Source of the DNA: Pseudomonadota bacterium
GTDB lineage: Bacteria > Pseudomonadota > Alphaproteobacteria > Reyranellales > Reyranellaceae
DNA length: 64,000 nt
Direction of reading: 5' to 3'
NCBI GenBank assembly: GCA_018240745.1
Contig: JAFEFF010000184.1
Coordinates: forward strand, 1-64,000
A program made the position numbers and the translations under genes. Shown in pieces: positions 7,015-16,027 of the stretch. Within the stretch, counting starts at the first letter, position 1. Each line of letters starts with the position of its first letter. The notes under the pieces are model-generated. The model was given only the letters and a program-made list of their open reading frames with translations. It was not told where the DNA came from and ran no database searches.

Positions 7015-7809
7015 ATGCGAACGATAGTGCTGGGCGCACTTTGCGCGATCGCGATGGCCGCGACCGCAAACGCCGAGATCCAGGAAAAGCCGGTCACCTA
7101 CTCGGACGGCACGACCACCATGAAAGGCTTCGTCGTCTACGACGATGCGATCAAGACCAAGCAACCTGGAATCGTGATGATCCACGAGTGGTGGGGCATC
7201 ACTCCGCACATCCATAACGAAGCGAAGAAGTTCGCCCAGCAGGGCTACACCGCCTTCATCGCCGACATGTACGGCGAAGCCAAGACCGCCGACAACCCGA
7301 AGGACGCCGGCGCGCTGTCGAGCTCCGTCATGAAGGACCCGAAGGCGATGGAGTCGCGCTTCAATGCAGCAAAGGCCGAGCTCGCCAAGCAGGCCTGGGT
7401 CAATCCGCAGCGCATTGGCGCGGTCGGCTACTGCTTCGGCGGCGCGGTCGTGCTGAACATGGCACGCGCCGGCGACGACCTTCGCGCCGTCGCCGGATTT
7501 CACGCCTCGCTCGGCCTCAACACCCCGGCGCCGGCGCCGGGAACCGTCAAGGCGAGGGTTCTCATCCTCAATGGCGCGGACGATCCTTTCGTGAAGAAGG
7601 AGCAGTACGAGGCGCTCCGCAAGGATTTCGACGCGGCGAAGGCGGACTATCGCATCGTCACCTATCCCGGCGCTGTGCACGCGTTCACCAATCCCGAGGC
7701 GACCGCGCTCGGCGAGAAGTTCAACCTGCCGCTGAAGTACGACGCCAAGGCCGATCAGGAATCGAAGGCGGAAGCGGCCAAGCTGTTTGCCGCCACTCTC
7801 AAGAACTGA
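7015..7809 (+). CDS. secreted dienelactone hydrolase family protein
   Basis: A 264-residue alpha/beta hydrolase. The N-terminus MRTIVLGALCAIAMAATANA is a typical Sec signal peptide, so the enzyme should be periplasmic. The dienelactone-hydrolase-type triad is visible: nucleophile Cys in GAVGYCFGGAVV (about residue 142), Asp in LNGADDPF and His in PGAVHAFT. The early HEWWGITPHI stretch is also typical. GGGAGGTCAGG precedes the ATG. The substrate is unknown; periplasmic members are often annotated simply as DLH family. A weak hairpin, TGCCGC-GAATT-GCGGCA, follows the stop (from about 7819) without a T-tract. Confidence 0.9.
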   Translation: MRTIVLGALCAIAMAATANAEIQEKPVTYSDGTTTMKGFVVYDDAIKTKQPGIVMIHEWWGITPHIHNEAKKFAQQGYTAFIADMYGEAKTADNPKDAGALSSSVMKDPKAMESRFNAAKAELAKQAWVNPQRIGAVGYCFGGAVVLNMARAGDDLRAVAGFHASLGLNTPAPAPGTVKARVLILNGADDPFVKKEQYEALRKDFDAAKADYRIVTYPGAVHAFTNPEATALGEKFNLPLKYDAKADQESKAEAAKLFAATLKN

Positions 7810-8051
7810 GTGTTCGTGATGCCGCGAATTGCGGCACAACTGGTGGCCGACCCGCCGGTCAATGACGAGGAGGAAAATGCGGATCGGCCACCGATCCCAG
7901 ACGTCACCTCGATGACATCCGCACTCTGCCACCGGGGAACGCAGACCACCCGTGTTCTGCCGGTGATATCCGCGAGCCGTCCGGACGCCTGCGCTGCTGT
8001 TCCGGGTATCGTTCGACTTGTCGTGTCCGTTGAACGCCCTAAAGTCGAAGA

Positions 8052-8864
8052 ATGATCTCTCGCAGGAGCGTCCTCTCGAGCCTGGCAGCTTCAGCTACGG
8101 CGGCATGCGCCGCACGTCAGACAGCCCGATCGTCCTATCAGCATCCGACCGCACCACCGCCGCCCGATCGTGAGTCGCTGGGACTGGATGCGGTGATCGA
8201 CATCAGCCGAGGCGTATCCGTTTCCGACTTCCGGTTGGTGCGTCAAAGCAACATTCTCGCCGTCATCCACAAGGCGAGCGAAGGCGGCGACTATGCCGAT
8301 CCGGCATGTGCCGCGAGACGCCGGCAGGCCGAGGCAGCGGGACTACTGTGGGGCACCTATCATTTCGGCACCGGACAATTCCCGGGCGCGCAGCAGGCAC
8401 AGTTCTTCCTGGCGGCGTCACGGCCGGGCCCCAGGACGCTGCTCGCCCTCGACCTCGAGGCCAACGAGAACGATCCGTCGAACTCCATGACGCTCGACCA
8501 GGCCGAGGAATTCGTCAGGACGGTTGCCGCCGCGACGGGCCGGCTGCCGGTGATCTACGTACATCCGATCTGGGCCAACGGCGATCCGTTGCCCGTGTCG
8601 GGCCTCAGCTTCGGCGCCCGTATCACGCCCGACTCGGTCCTCGCGCGCTGCGGCCTGTGGGTCGCCGACTACCACGACTCGCCCGAACTCCCGCTGGCGT
8701 GGGCGGCGACCGGCTGGCGGCTCTGGCAGTATGCGGCCGACGAGAACTCCGCCCATCCCGCCTACAATCAGACGCGCATCGTGCAGGGCGTCAGCCACTG
8801 CGATCGCAACCTGTTCAACGGCGACGCGGCGACGCTGCGCGAGTTCTGGGGCTCCGCCGCCTGA
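8052..8864 (+). CDS. GH25-type lysozyme-like secreted protein
   Basis: A 270-residue protein with an exported N-terminus (MISRRSVLSSLAASATAACA, twin-arginine-like and with a possible lipobox Cys) and then a Pro-rich spacer. The rest resembles glycoside hydrolase family 25 muramidases. Markers are VIDISRGVS at the first strand, AVIHKASEGGDYADP, GTYHFGTG, and the acidic pair region ALDLEANEND that holds the expected catalytic residues, then WQYAADE near the end. It would cleave peptidoglycan in the periplasm or on the outer membrane. It converges on the debranching-enzyme gene, with a 9-base gap. Confidence 0.82.
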   Translation: MISRRSVLSSLAASATAACAARQTARSSYQHPTAPPPPDRESLGLDAVIDISRGVSVSDFRLVRQSNILAVIHKASEGGDYADPACAARRRQAEAAGLLWGTYHFGTGQFPGAQQAQFFLAASRPGPRTLLALDLEANENDPSNSMTLDQAEEFVRTVAAATGRLPVIYVHPIWANGDPLPVSGLSFGARITPDSVLARCGLWVADYHDSPELPLAWAATGWRLWQYAADENSAHPAYNQTRIVQGVSHCDRNLFNGDAATLREFWGSAA

Positions 8865-8873
8865 GCTCGCGGA

Positions 8874-11054
8874 TCAGATCGTGCTCGTGACGATCCGTCC
8901 TTCCCTTCGGCCGATCGTCGCATCGATTGAACGCGAGCCGACGGACAATCGCCGCAACGTCACGTCATCGACAAAGTCCGGCAGGACCGGCTGGTCGAAC
9001 AGGACCTGCGCTGCCGCCTGATCGAAGGTGAGCCCGAGGCAGGACTGGAGCAGCGAGAGCGGCGTTGCGGCCGCCCAGGCCTGCGGTACGCAGGCCACGG
9101 GGTAGAATGTAGGGCTGCGCCCGTGCTGCCGCGCGAAGCCACAGAACAGCTCGGGAAGGCGCTGGAGATCGAAGTAGGTCGAAGCTGCGAACAAGCCTTC
9201 GATGATGAGCGCGGCCTCGCGGCGGAAGCCGTAGCGCGCAAAGCCTGCGGCAATGATGGCATTGTCGTGCGGCCAGACCGAGCCGTTGTGGTAGCTCATC
9301 GGATTGTATCGGGCTTCGGTCGTGGCGATGGTGCGCACGCCCCAGCCGGAGAACGACGTGCGGTTCATCAGCGTCCGAACGACCGAAGCGGCGCGCTCGC
9401 GATAAGCGAGGCCGGCGAACAGGACGTGACCCGCGTTCGAACTCCGCACCCGGCAGGGTCTCTTGTCCCCGTCGAGGGCCAGTACGTAGGTGCCGAGCTC
9501 GCGATCGAAGAATTCATCATCGAAGCGCCTCTGCAGCTCATCGCCCCTGGCGGCCTGCTCCGCCGCACGATCGGGCGCCCCGAGTTGCCCATATATCTCG
9601 GCCATGGCGCGCCGCGCGCCATAGACATAGGCCTGCACCTCGGCGAGCGCGATCGAACCGCGGGCCAGCGTGCCGTCGGCATGGAAGATCGAATCGTGGC
9701 TGTCCTTCCAGCCCTGGTTGGCCAGCCCGTCGGCGGATCGGCGGCCGTACTCCACGAAGCCGTCGCCGTCGCGGTCGCCATAGCGATCGAGCCAGATGCA
9801 GGCCGCGTCGAGATGCGGCTGCAGCCTTCGGACGAAATCGAGATCCGCGGTTCGCTGCAGGTAGGCGCCGGCCAGCAGCAGGAAGAGCGGCGTCGAGTCG
9901 ACGCTGCCGTAATAGCGACGGAAAGGCACCTCGCCGAGCGCCGCCATCTCGCCGCCGCGAGCCTCATGCAGGATCTTGCCGGGCTCGGCATCGGCGGCGG
10001 CGTCCTCCTCGGTGGCCTGGTTGTCGGCGAGGTGACGCAGGACTCCCCGGGCGATGCTCGGGTCGAACCACAGCGTTTGCCAGGCGGTGATCAGGGCATC
10101 GCGGCCGAAGACGGTGCTGAACCAGGGAATGCCGGCATAGGGATAGGGACCGGAAGGCAGGCTGGTCACGAGCATGTAGAGGTCGGCAACGCTGCGGTGC
10201 AGGGTCTCGTTGAAGACGTCGTTGGACGTCGTGATCGCAGCGCCGCGTCCGGTCCTCCGTCGCAGCATGCGCTTGCCGTCGCGCAAGGCGAAGAAGAAGC
10301 CGTCCGGCAGGGGGTGCTTGCCGAGTTCCGGACCGCAGGCGATCTCGATGAAGACAAGACTCGTCGCGTGAGCCGCCAGATCGAGCTCGAACGTCGCGGC
10401 AGTGCCGGTAAGACGCCGGGGCACTGGATAGAAGCCCAACGTCGTCTGGCGCGTTTGCCGGTCGAGCCCGGTATAGCCGAGCGTCACGCGGTCGGCTGCG
10501 AGCTTGGGCGCATGGTCACGGCCGCGATGGGCGCGTTTGGCGCCGCGGACCTCGAACAAATCGGCGTAATCGGCGCCAAAGGCGATTTCGATGCGAAAGT
10601 TCAGGGACCGGTCGCTGAAGTTCGTGACCGCCAGGCGCTCGAGGAGGCCGGATCGGCTGAGCAGCCGGGAGCGGCGGAAGTGAAGAAGGCCCTGCGCCAG
10701 CAGCAGCCGGTCCTCCGGGTCGAAGAGGTCGGGATTCGTCAGATCGCAGGTGAGCGTGGCGTTGTCATCGCTGATCGTCGAGCTGAGCAATTTCGGCTGA
10801 GCGTTCTCGATCGCCAGACAGAAATGCGACAGGTAACGCGTGTCACGGTTGTAGATTCCTTCGGGGCTTCCGCGCGCGGCGATCGCATCGCCCGAATGGT
10901 TGAAGATCGCGAACGTGTCGTCCTTCTTCAAGGTGCGAAGTTGCCCGTCCTGCAGCGCCGTCGTCGCCGAGCCGTGCAGCTCGGCGTCCTTCGCCGATGC
11001 GGCATACAACGACTCGGACTCGAGCCTGGAAGGCTGCGCTTGGGCCGGCTGCAT
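8874..11054 (-). CDS. glycogen-debranching-type amylo-alpha-1,6-glucosidase family protein
   Basis: A 726-residue protein with an N-terminal beta-rich domain (about residues 40-300, from LKKDDTFAIFNHSGDAIA, GDE_N_bis-like) and a C-terminal six-hairpin alpha/alpha barrel (about 310-690). The barrel shows the landmarks GIPWFSTVFGRDALITAWQT, NQGWKDSHDSIFHADG, NSVWPHDNAI-like YHNGSVWPHDNA, and ELFCGFAR. Such enzymes hydrolyse alpha-1,6 branches or related oligosaccharides; the exact substrate is not known. No signal peptide is seen. It follows the ABC exporter gene by 22 bases, so the two form an operon. It may work alongside the alpha-glucan operon at 55-64 kb. Confidence 0.88.
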   Translation of the reverse strand: MQPAQAQPSRLESESLYAASAKDAELHGSATTALQDGQLRTLKKDDTFAIFNHSGDAIAARGSPEGIYNRDTRYLSHFCLAIENAQPKLLSSTISDDNATLTCDLTNPDLFDPEDRLLLAQGLLHFRRSRLLSRSGLLERLAVTNFSDRSLNFRIEIAFGADYADLFEVRGAKRAHRGRDHAPKLAADRVTLGYTGLDRQTRQTTLGFYPVPRRLTGTAATFELDLAAHATSLVFIEIACGPELGKHPLPDGFFFALRDGKRMLRRRTGRGAAITTSNDVFNETLHRSVADLYMLVTSLPSGPYPYAGIPWFSTVFGRDALITAWQTLWFDPSIARGVLRHLADNQATEEDAAADAEPGKILHEARGGEMAALGEVPFRRYYGSVDSTPLFLLLAGAYLQRTADLDFVRRLQPHLDAACIWLDRYGDRDGDGFVEYGRRSADGLANQGWKDSHDSIFHADGTLARGSIALAEVQAYVYGARRAMAEIYGQLGAPDRAAEQAARGDELQRRFDDEFFDRELGTYVLALDGDKRPCRVRSSNAGHVLFAGLAYRERAASVVRTLMNRTSFSGWGVRTIATTEARYNPMSYHNGSVWPHDNAIIAAGFARYGFRREAALIIEGLFAASTYFDLQRLPELFCGFARQHGRSPTFYPVACVPQAWAAATPLSLLQSCLGLTFDQAAAQVLFDQPVLPDFVDDVTLRRLSVGSRSIDATIGRREGRIVTSTI

Positions 11055-11076
11055 CGATCCGGTTGCTCTCTTTCGG

Positions 11077-12855
11077 TTACGCGGCTCGCTTGGCCAGCCG
11101 GTTCAGTTCGCGATCGACCAACTGATAATAGGCACCGCGGCGGCGCATCAACACTTCTGGCGCCCCGTCTTCTATCAGCCGGCCCTTCTGGAGCAACAGG
11201 ATGCGATCGAAATTGCGCAAGGTCGATAGACGGTGGGCGATGGCGATCACGGTGCGCCCCCTCATGAGGTCTTCCAGGGCCTCGCGAATGGTCTCCTCGG
11301 CATCCCCGTCTAGAGAAGATGTTGCTTCGTCGAGAATGAGCAAGGGGGCGTTCTTGAGGAACGCGCGCGCAATGGCGATCCGCTGGCGCTGGCCGCCCGA
11401 CAGGCGCACGCCACGGTCGCCGATCATGGTGTCGAGCCCGCGCGGCAGGTTGTCGATGAACCCCCGGCAATGCGCCGCGGTGGCCGCCTTCCAGACCTCT
11501 TCGTCGGTGGCGTCCGGCCGGCCGTAGCGGATGTTCTCCAGCAGCGTGCGATTGAGCAGGGTCGTGTCCTGCGGAACGACGGCAATGGCCTTGCGCAGGC
11601 TATTGTCGGTGACCCGCGCAATATCGTACCCGTCGATCAGGATGCGGCCGCTATCGACCGGGTAGAAGCGCTGCATCAGGGCGACGAAGGTCGACTTGCC
11701 CCCGCCCGAGGGTCCGACCAGACCGACGCGCTGCCCCGATTCGATGTTAACGCAGAAATCGTCGAAGATCCTGCTCTCACCGGGGTAGCTGAACGAAACC
11801 TTGTCGAACGCGACACGCGCGCCGTTCGGCACCAGCGATGCGGCTTCCGGTGGATCGCGCAGGTCGTGCGGCGACAGCAGCGTCGCCACGGCCTCGGACA
11901 GTCGCGCTACATGCTGGGTGACGTCGACCAGAGCTACCGCCAAGTCTCGCGTCGCGCTCAACACCGAGATGCCGAGCGTGCAGACAAGAACGACGTCGCC
12001 GACGGTGGCCTGCTGTTGCCGCCAAAGCTCGATCGCCCAGGCGAGCATCGCCAGCGTCATGACGACAACGACGAGCGCATGAGAGAGGCGCAGGATTTCG
12101 AGATAGCGAAGGCTGCGCTGCCGCGCGGTCATCTCCTTGGCAACCGTCTCGTCGAAGCGCTCATGTTCGCGGGCCGTTCCGCCGAAGGCGCGAACCAGTG
12201 ACAGGTTGCCGATCACGTCGACCATCTCGCCATCGACCCGTGCGGCCTTCTTGGCAAAGTCATGATGCAGGGGCCGACCGGCAGCCGCGAAGCGGAACAT
12301 CGCGAGCACCACGACGACAGAGGCAGCGACCATCACCGCCGCCATTGCAGGGCTGACCGCGGCCAGGAAGCCGATGGCAGCAATGGTGGCGACGCACGGT
12401 GGCAGCACGTTCCACATCAGCATGTTCTCGATCTGGAACGCAGCGTTCGAGGTCGCGGTGATGCGACCGGTAAGCATGCCCGGGAGGCGGTTGGCAAAGA
12501 ATAGCGGTGCATGGCCCGTGAGATGACGGAAGAGTTCCGATCTCACGTCTCCCGTTACCTTGACAAAAGTCTTGCTCGCGACCCAGCTGGCGATCCGCCA
12601 GAGGAAATTGTCGGCGGCCACGCACAACACAAGAACCGAAAAGGCAAGCCATGGGCTGCCGGCGCGCTCGGGGCCCTCCGACAGGACGTCGACGAGGAAC
12701 TTGACGCCATATTGTGTGCTGACCGAGCAGGCGACGGCGCCGAGGACGGCCAGCAGGATCACCGCGTGCGCTATCGGACGGCGGCGCGCATGTCGCCAAA
12801 GAAACCGCAAGGGCTGGCCCCGGTAGCGGCAGATGTCGTCATCCGTCGTTGACAT
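11077..12855 (-). CDS. ABC exporter, fused permease and ATPase
   Basis: A 592-residue half-transporter. An N-terminal domain with about six membrane helices (residues 25-310; for example AHAVILLAVLGAVACSV and VVVVMTLAMLAWAIEL) is followed by an ATPase with Walker A GPSGGGKST, signature LSGGQRQRIAIARAF, Walker B PLLILDEA and the switch His in IAIAHRLS. It should dimerise and export a lipid, glycan or peptide. The open frame extends to 12966, but ATG at 12855 follows GGGGGACGAG and is preferred. It is co-transcribed with the debranching enzyme and diverges from a glycosyltransferase, so a sugar-linked substrate is a reasonable guess. Confidence 0.93.
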   Translation of the reverse strand: MSTTDDDICRYRGQPLRFLWRHARRRPIAHAVILLAVLGAVACSVSTQYGVKFLVDVLSEGPERAGSPWLAFSVLVLCVAADNFLWRIASWVASKTFVKVTGDVRSELFRHLTGHAPLFFANRLPGMLTGRITATSNAAFQIENMLMWNVLPPCVATIAAIGFLAAVSPAMAAVMVAASVVVVLAMFRFAAAGRPLHHDFAKKAARVDGEMVDVIGNLSLVRAFGGTAREHERFDETVAKEMTARQRSLRYLEILRLSHALVVVVMTLAMLAWAIELWRQQQATVGDVVLVCTLGISVLSATRDLAVALVDVTQHVARLSEAVATLLSPHDLRDPPEAASLVPNGARVAFDKVSFSYPGESRIFDDFCVNIESGQRVGLVGPSGGGKSTFVALMQRFYPVDSGRILIDGYDIARVTDNSLRKAIAVVPQDTTLLNRTLLENIRYGRPDATDEEVWKAATAAHCRGFIDNLPRGLDTMIGDRGVRLSGGQRQRIAIARAFLKNAPLLILDEATSSLDGDAEETIREALEDLMRGRTVIAIAHRLSTLRNFDRILLLQKGRLIEDGAPEVLMRRRGAYYQLVDRELNRLAKRAA

Positions 12856-13020
12856 GTCCGCTCGTCCCCCTTCGTTGAAACCGGCCTTTGAGAAATTCTG
12901 TCGCATTTGCTCAAAAAAACTGTGACCGCCGAGCGGCGCAGCCGTTGTCACAGGTTGTCGTCTCAAACTCGCCGAAAAATGGGTTTCCGTTCAAAACGAC
13001 AAGTAGAGGAGTTTCGTTCC

Positions 13021-14076
13021 ATGCGGATTGCGCAGGTTGCACCTCTCACCGAGGCCGTACCTCCCACGCTGTACGGCGGCACCGAACGGGTCATCTCATG
13101 GCTCACGGAGGAGCTCGTCGCTCTTGGTCACGATGTGACGCTCTTCGCAAGTGGCGATTCGGTGACTTCTGCGAAGCTCGAGCCGATGTGGCCGCGGGCG
13201 CTGCGGCTCGATGGCACCGTGCGCGATCCAAATGCACTCAATATGACGACGATCGAAAAGGTCTATCGTCGTGCGCGCGAGTTCGACCTCATTCATTTTC
13301 ATCTCGACTACTACCCCTTCTCGCTGATGTCGCGGCAGGCGACGCCGTTCCTGACGACCCTCCATGGCCGCCTCGACCTGCCTGAACACCATCCGACATT
13401 CGAGGTGTTCTCCGACGTTCCCATCGTCTCGATCTCGAACGCACAGCGCCGGCCGATCCCGAAAGCCAGGTGGATGGCGACAGTGCCGCACGGCCTGCCG
13501 GCGGACCTGCTTCAGCCGCTGCCGACCCAGCCGCGCTACCTCGCTTTCCTCGGAAGGATCTCGCCCGAAAAGCGGGTCGATCGCGCCATCGGCATCGCCG
13601 AGCGATGTGGCCTGCCGATCAGGATCGCCGCCAAGGTCGATCGAGCGGACCAGGACTATTTCGACGAGACGATCAAGCCGCTGCTGTCGAAGGCCAGTGT
13701 CGAATACATCGGCGAGATCGGCGACGAGCAGAAGTCGGAATTCCTGAGCGGCGCGATCGCCCTGCTGGTGCCGATCGATTGGCCCGAACCGTTCGGGCTC
13801 GTCATGATCGAGGCGATGGCATGCGGCGCGCCGGTGATCGCCTTCAACCGGGGATCGGTCTCGGAGATCGTCGAGGATGGGGTGACAGGCTTCGTGGTGG
13901 AGGACGAGACGAGCGCCGCAGGCGCCGTGCGCGAGATCGGCTCGCTTTCCCGCAGGGCGGTCCGCCGGCGGTTCGAAGAGCGCTTCACGGCTCGACGCAT
14001 GGCGGAAGACTATGTTCGTCTCTACCGGTCGATGATCGAGGATGAGCACACCACGCGCCGGGCAGCCGCCGACTAG
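13021..14076 (+). CDS. family 4 glycosyltransferase
   Basis: A 351-residue retaining GT-B glycosyltransferase. The N-terminal acceptor domain begins MRIAQVAPLTEAVPPTLYGG with the usual GGTERV loop; the C-terminal donor domain has AFLGRISPEKRVDRAI and the E-x7-E motif in WPEPFGLVMIEAMACGAPVI. It would transfer a sugar from a nucleotide donor in the cytoplasm. The frame is open from 12907, but ATG at 13021 follows TAGAGGAG at good spacing. It diverges from the ABC exporter gene over a 165-base promoter region. Its stop shares a CTAG with the stop of the convergent MFS gene. The acceptor is unknown. Confidence 0.92.
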   Translation: MRIAQVAPLTEAVPPTLYGGTERVISWLTEELVALGHDVTLFASGDSVTSAKLEPMWPRALRLDGTVRDPNALNMTTIEKVYRRAREFDLIHFHLDYYPFSLMSRQATPFLTTLHGRLDLPEHHPTFEVFSDVPIVSISNAQRRPIPKARWMATVPHGLPADLLQPLPTQPRYLAFLGRISPEKRVDRAIGIAERCGLPIRIAAKVDRADQDYFDETIKPLLSKASVEYIGEIGDEQKSEFLSGAIALLVPIDWPEPFGLVMIEAMACGAPVIAFNRGSVSEIVEDGVTGFVVEDETSAAGAVREIGSLSRRAVRRRFEERFTARRMAEDYVRLYRSMIEDEHTTRRAAAD

Positions 14077-15311
14077 GACCGTGGCTTGGTCTCGGGCATC
14101 GCCAGCGCCAGGATGACGACGCTGACCGCAGCCAGCACCGCCAGCATGGCGAAAGCGGTGTGACTGCCGAGATCGTCGGTGACATAGCCGGCCAACGTCG
14201 AGCTCGCGGCTGCGCCGATGGCCATGGTGCAGCCGATAACACCCTGCGCCAGGTTGAAATGCCCGTTCCGGCGGGTGACGTCGACGGCGGTCAGCGGCAC
14301 GAGTACGCCGAGCACGGCGGCCGACACACCATCGAGCGCCTGGACGAGCGTCAACAGGGCGGGATCGCCCGTAGAGGCGAACAGGAATCCCCGCAACGCC
14401 AGCGCGCCGAAGCCCAGCAGCAGGATGGGCTTGCGTCCGATGCGCTGCGCCCAGTGTCCGACCCACGGCGAAAGCAGCGTCACGATGAATTGCGGCACGA
14501 CGATCGAGGCGGCGACCATGAGAGTCGCGGCCTTGCTCGACTTGAGCGTCATCATGCTCGCCGCCAGCGGCAGCATGGCGCCGTTGGCGAGATAGAACAG
14601 CAGGATGCACACCAGGAAGATCGCGAAGGCCCGGTTGCGCGCAAATGCCGGCAAGGCTGCGGCGACGGAGCCGCCGGTCGTCGGCGCATCGCGAGCAACC
14701 GTCGAAGTCGGGCCGATCTCCTCGCGCCGGATGCGCAGCAGGGCGTACAGGGCGGGCAGAGCGAGCGCGCCGGCAAGCAGAAACACCGCGCGAGCCGACA
14801 GGTAGTAGCCGATTGCCCCCATTGCCGCCGCCGCAAGGCCGGTGCCCGCCGAAGCGAAGGCGACGTTGCGGCCGAGGCGCTCGCTCATTCGCTCGGCGCC
14901 GACGAGGCCAAGGCTGATGGACGCCACCGCGAGACCCAGCATGCAGCTCGCACCGGCGTGGAGGACGCGCGCGGCCAGGACGACGGGAAAGATCGGCCAG
15001 GCCGCGAAGGCGAAGGCACTGGCACCGATCGCGACCAGGGTGACGGCCGCGATGGCGCGCAGCGAAGGCGCGGCATCGACGATCGCGCCGAACGGAACCT
15101 GGCCGATCAGTCCGACCAGGCCGCTCACCGTGAGCACGAGGCCGATGTCGAACTGCGTCCACTTTTCGCCGGTCAGGAATACGGCGACGAACGGGCCGAA
15201 GCCGGTCTGGATATCGGCGACGAAGAACACGAGCCAGTCGAGGGCGCGGCGACTCCGCCGGGAAGGCACTTCGTCGGGCAAGCAAGCCGGCGGAACCGCG
15301 TTCGGCCGCAT
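14073..15311 (-). CDS. MFS transporter
   Basis: A 412-residue major facilitator protein with about 12 predicted membrane helices, beginning at WLVFFVADIQTGFGPFVAVF. A loop in the first half has RMSERLGRN, and a central cytoplasmic loop (about residues 195-215) separates the two six-helix halves; the second half has WAQRIGRKPILLLGFG. It resembles drug- or metabolite-export members. The start at 15311 is chosen at the beginning of the transporter; the longer frame upstream covers the PRC-barrel gene in another frame. It is 12 bases after the PRC-barrel gene and downstream of the polyketide synthase, so it could export that product. That link is inferred from position only. Confidence 0.9.
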   Translation of the reverse strand: MRPNAVPPACLPDEVPSRRSRRALDWLVFFVADIQTGFGPFVAVFLTGEKWTQFDIGLVLTVSGLVGLIGQVPFGAIVDAAPSLRAIAAVTLVAIGASAFAFAAWPIFPVVLAARVLHAGASCMLGLAVASISLGLVGAERMSERLGRNVAFASAGTGLAAAAMGAIGYYLSARAVFLLAGALALPALYALLRIRREEIGPTSTVARDAPTTGGSVAAALPAFARNRAFAIFLVCILLFYLANGAMLPLAASMMTLKSSKAATLMVAASIVVPQFIVTLLSPWVGHWAQRIGRKPILLLGFGALALRGFLFASTGDPALLTLVQALDGVSAAVLGVLVPLTAVDVTRRNGHFNLAQGVIGCTMAIGAAASSTLAGYVTDDLGSHTAFAMLAVLAAVSVVILALAMPETKPRS

Positions 15312-15322
15312 GGCGCGGTGCC

Positions 15323-15955
15323 CTATGGCTTCGGCGTGGGCTGTTCCGTCTTCGGCGGCGGCGCCGGAGTATCGGGAGGCGGTGCCGGCGCCGGCGACGG
15401 TGACGCCGGAGCGGCAGCCGGCGGAGCGACAGCTGGCGGAGCGGCGGGCGCCGGAGCAGCGGGTGGCGCCGGCGCCGTTCGGCCCATGATGACGATCGGC
15501 TCGCCCTCCTTGTAGACCGGCGCCTTGCGCAACTGCTCGCGGGGCAAATCGGCAATCAGCCTGTCGGGAGGACCGCTGTCGGGAAAGTGCAGGATGTGCC
15601 AGTCGACGGCGATCTTGCGGCTCCCCACTCCGAGGAACCCGCCGAAGTCGATGATCGCCGCTTGCACCACGCCGCCGCGATCGACGATGACGTCGACGAC
15701 ACGGCCCAGATCCTCGCCCTTTGCGGTCCGCACCGGCTTGCCGAGCAGGGTTTGGGCCTGATTGTTGTCGACGACCACGGCCGGGGTTTCGGTAGCAGAA
15801 GGCAGAGGCTTTGCCGGGCTCGGGGCTTCCGCGGGTTTGACTGGAGCTGCAGGAGCCGGCGGCGTCGCCTGCTGGGCGAGGATCGCCTTTGCCGGGGTCG
15901 CCAGCGCGATGATCAGGCAAAGACGCAGAAAGAAAGCGGGCGCTGGTCGGGACAA
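15323..15955 (-). CDS. exported PRC-barrel protein with Pro/Ala-rich tail
   Basis: A 210-residue protein with a signal peptide (FFLRLCLIIALATPAKAILA), then a Pro/Ala-rich spacer, then a PRC-barrel (about residues 65-150: LLGKPVRTAKGEDLGRVVDV and FGGFLGVGSRKIAVDW), then a low-complexity tail of Ala, Pro and a few Ser (about 160-210). It should be periplasmic or envelope-attached. The tail could span or bind peptidoglycan, but this is inference. It sits 72 bases after the polyketide synthase and 12 bases before the MFS gene, all on the same strand. Confidence 0.82.
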   Translation of the reverse strand: MSRPAPAFFLRLCLIIALATPAKAILAQQATPPAPAAPVKPAEAPSPAKPLPSATETPAVVVDNNQAQTLLGKPVRTAKGEDLGRVVDVIVDRGGVVQAAIIDFGGFLGVGSRKIAVDWHILHFPDSGPPDRLIADLPREQLRKAPVYKEGEPIVIMGRTAPAPPAAPAPAAPPAVAPPAAAPASPSPAPAPPPDTPAPPPKTEQPTPKP

Positions 15956-16027
15956 GGGCGTTCTTCTTCTCCAACACGAGCAACGCGCCCGGGCGAAATG
16001 CGTTGCATCGACCTTTTCGAGCGAGGC

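Noticed and set aside
7810-8055. 81-codon plus frame after the secreted dienelactone hydrolase
   Set aside because: It begins straight after the stop without a ribosome site, and it contains a small hairpin; protein composition is not convincing.
9123-11267. 714-codon open frame on the plus strand opposite the debranching enzyme
   Set aside because: Its translation is Arg/Glu/Ala-rich with no domain, and the minus-strand gene has clear family motifs. It is a by-product of high GC in third codon positions.
15323-15480. Pro/Ala-rich coding repeat as a tandem repeat locus
   Set aside because: The codons vary and there is no constant DNA unit; it is a low-complexity protein tail.
13096-15555. 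819-codon minus frame across the glycosyltransferase and MFS genes
   Set aside because: It spans two genes on opposite strands and has low-complexity Arg-rich sequence without domains.
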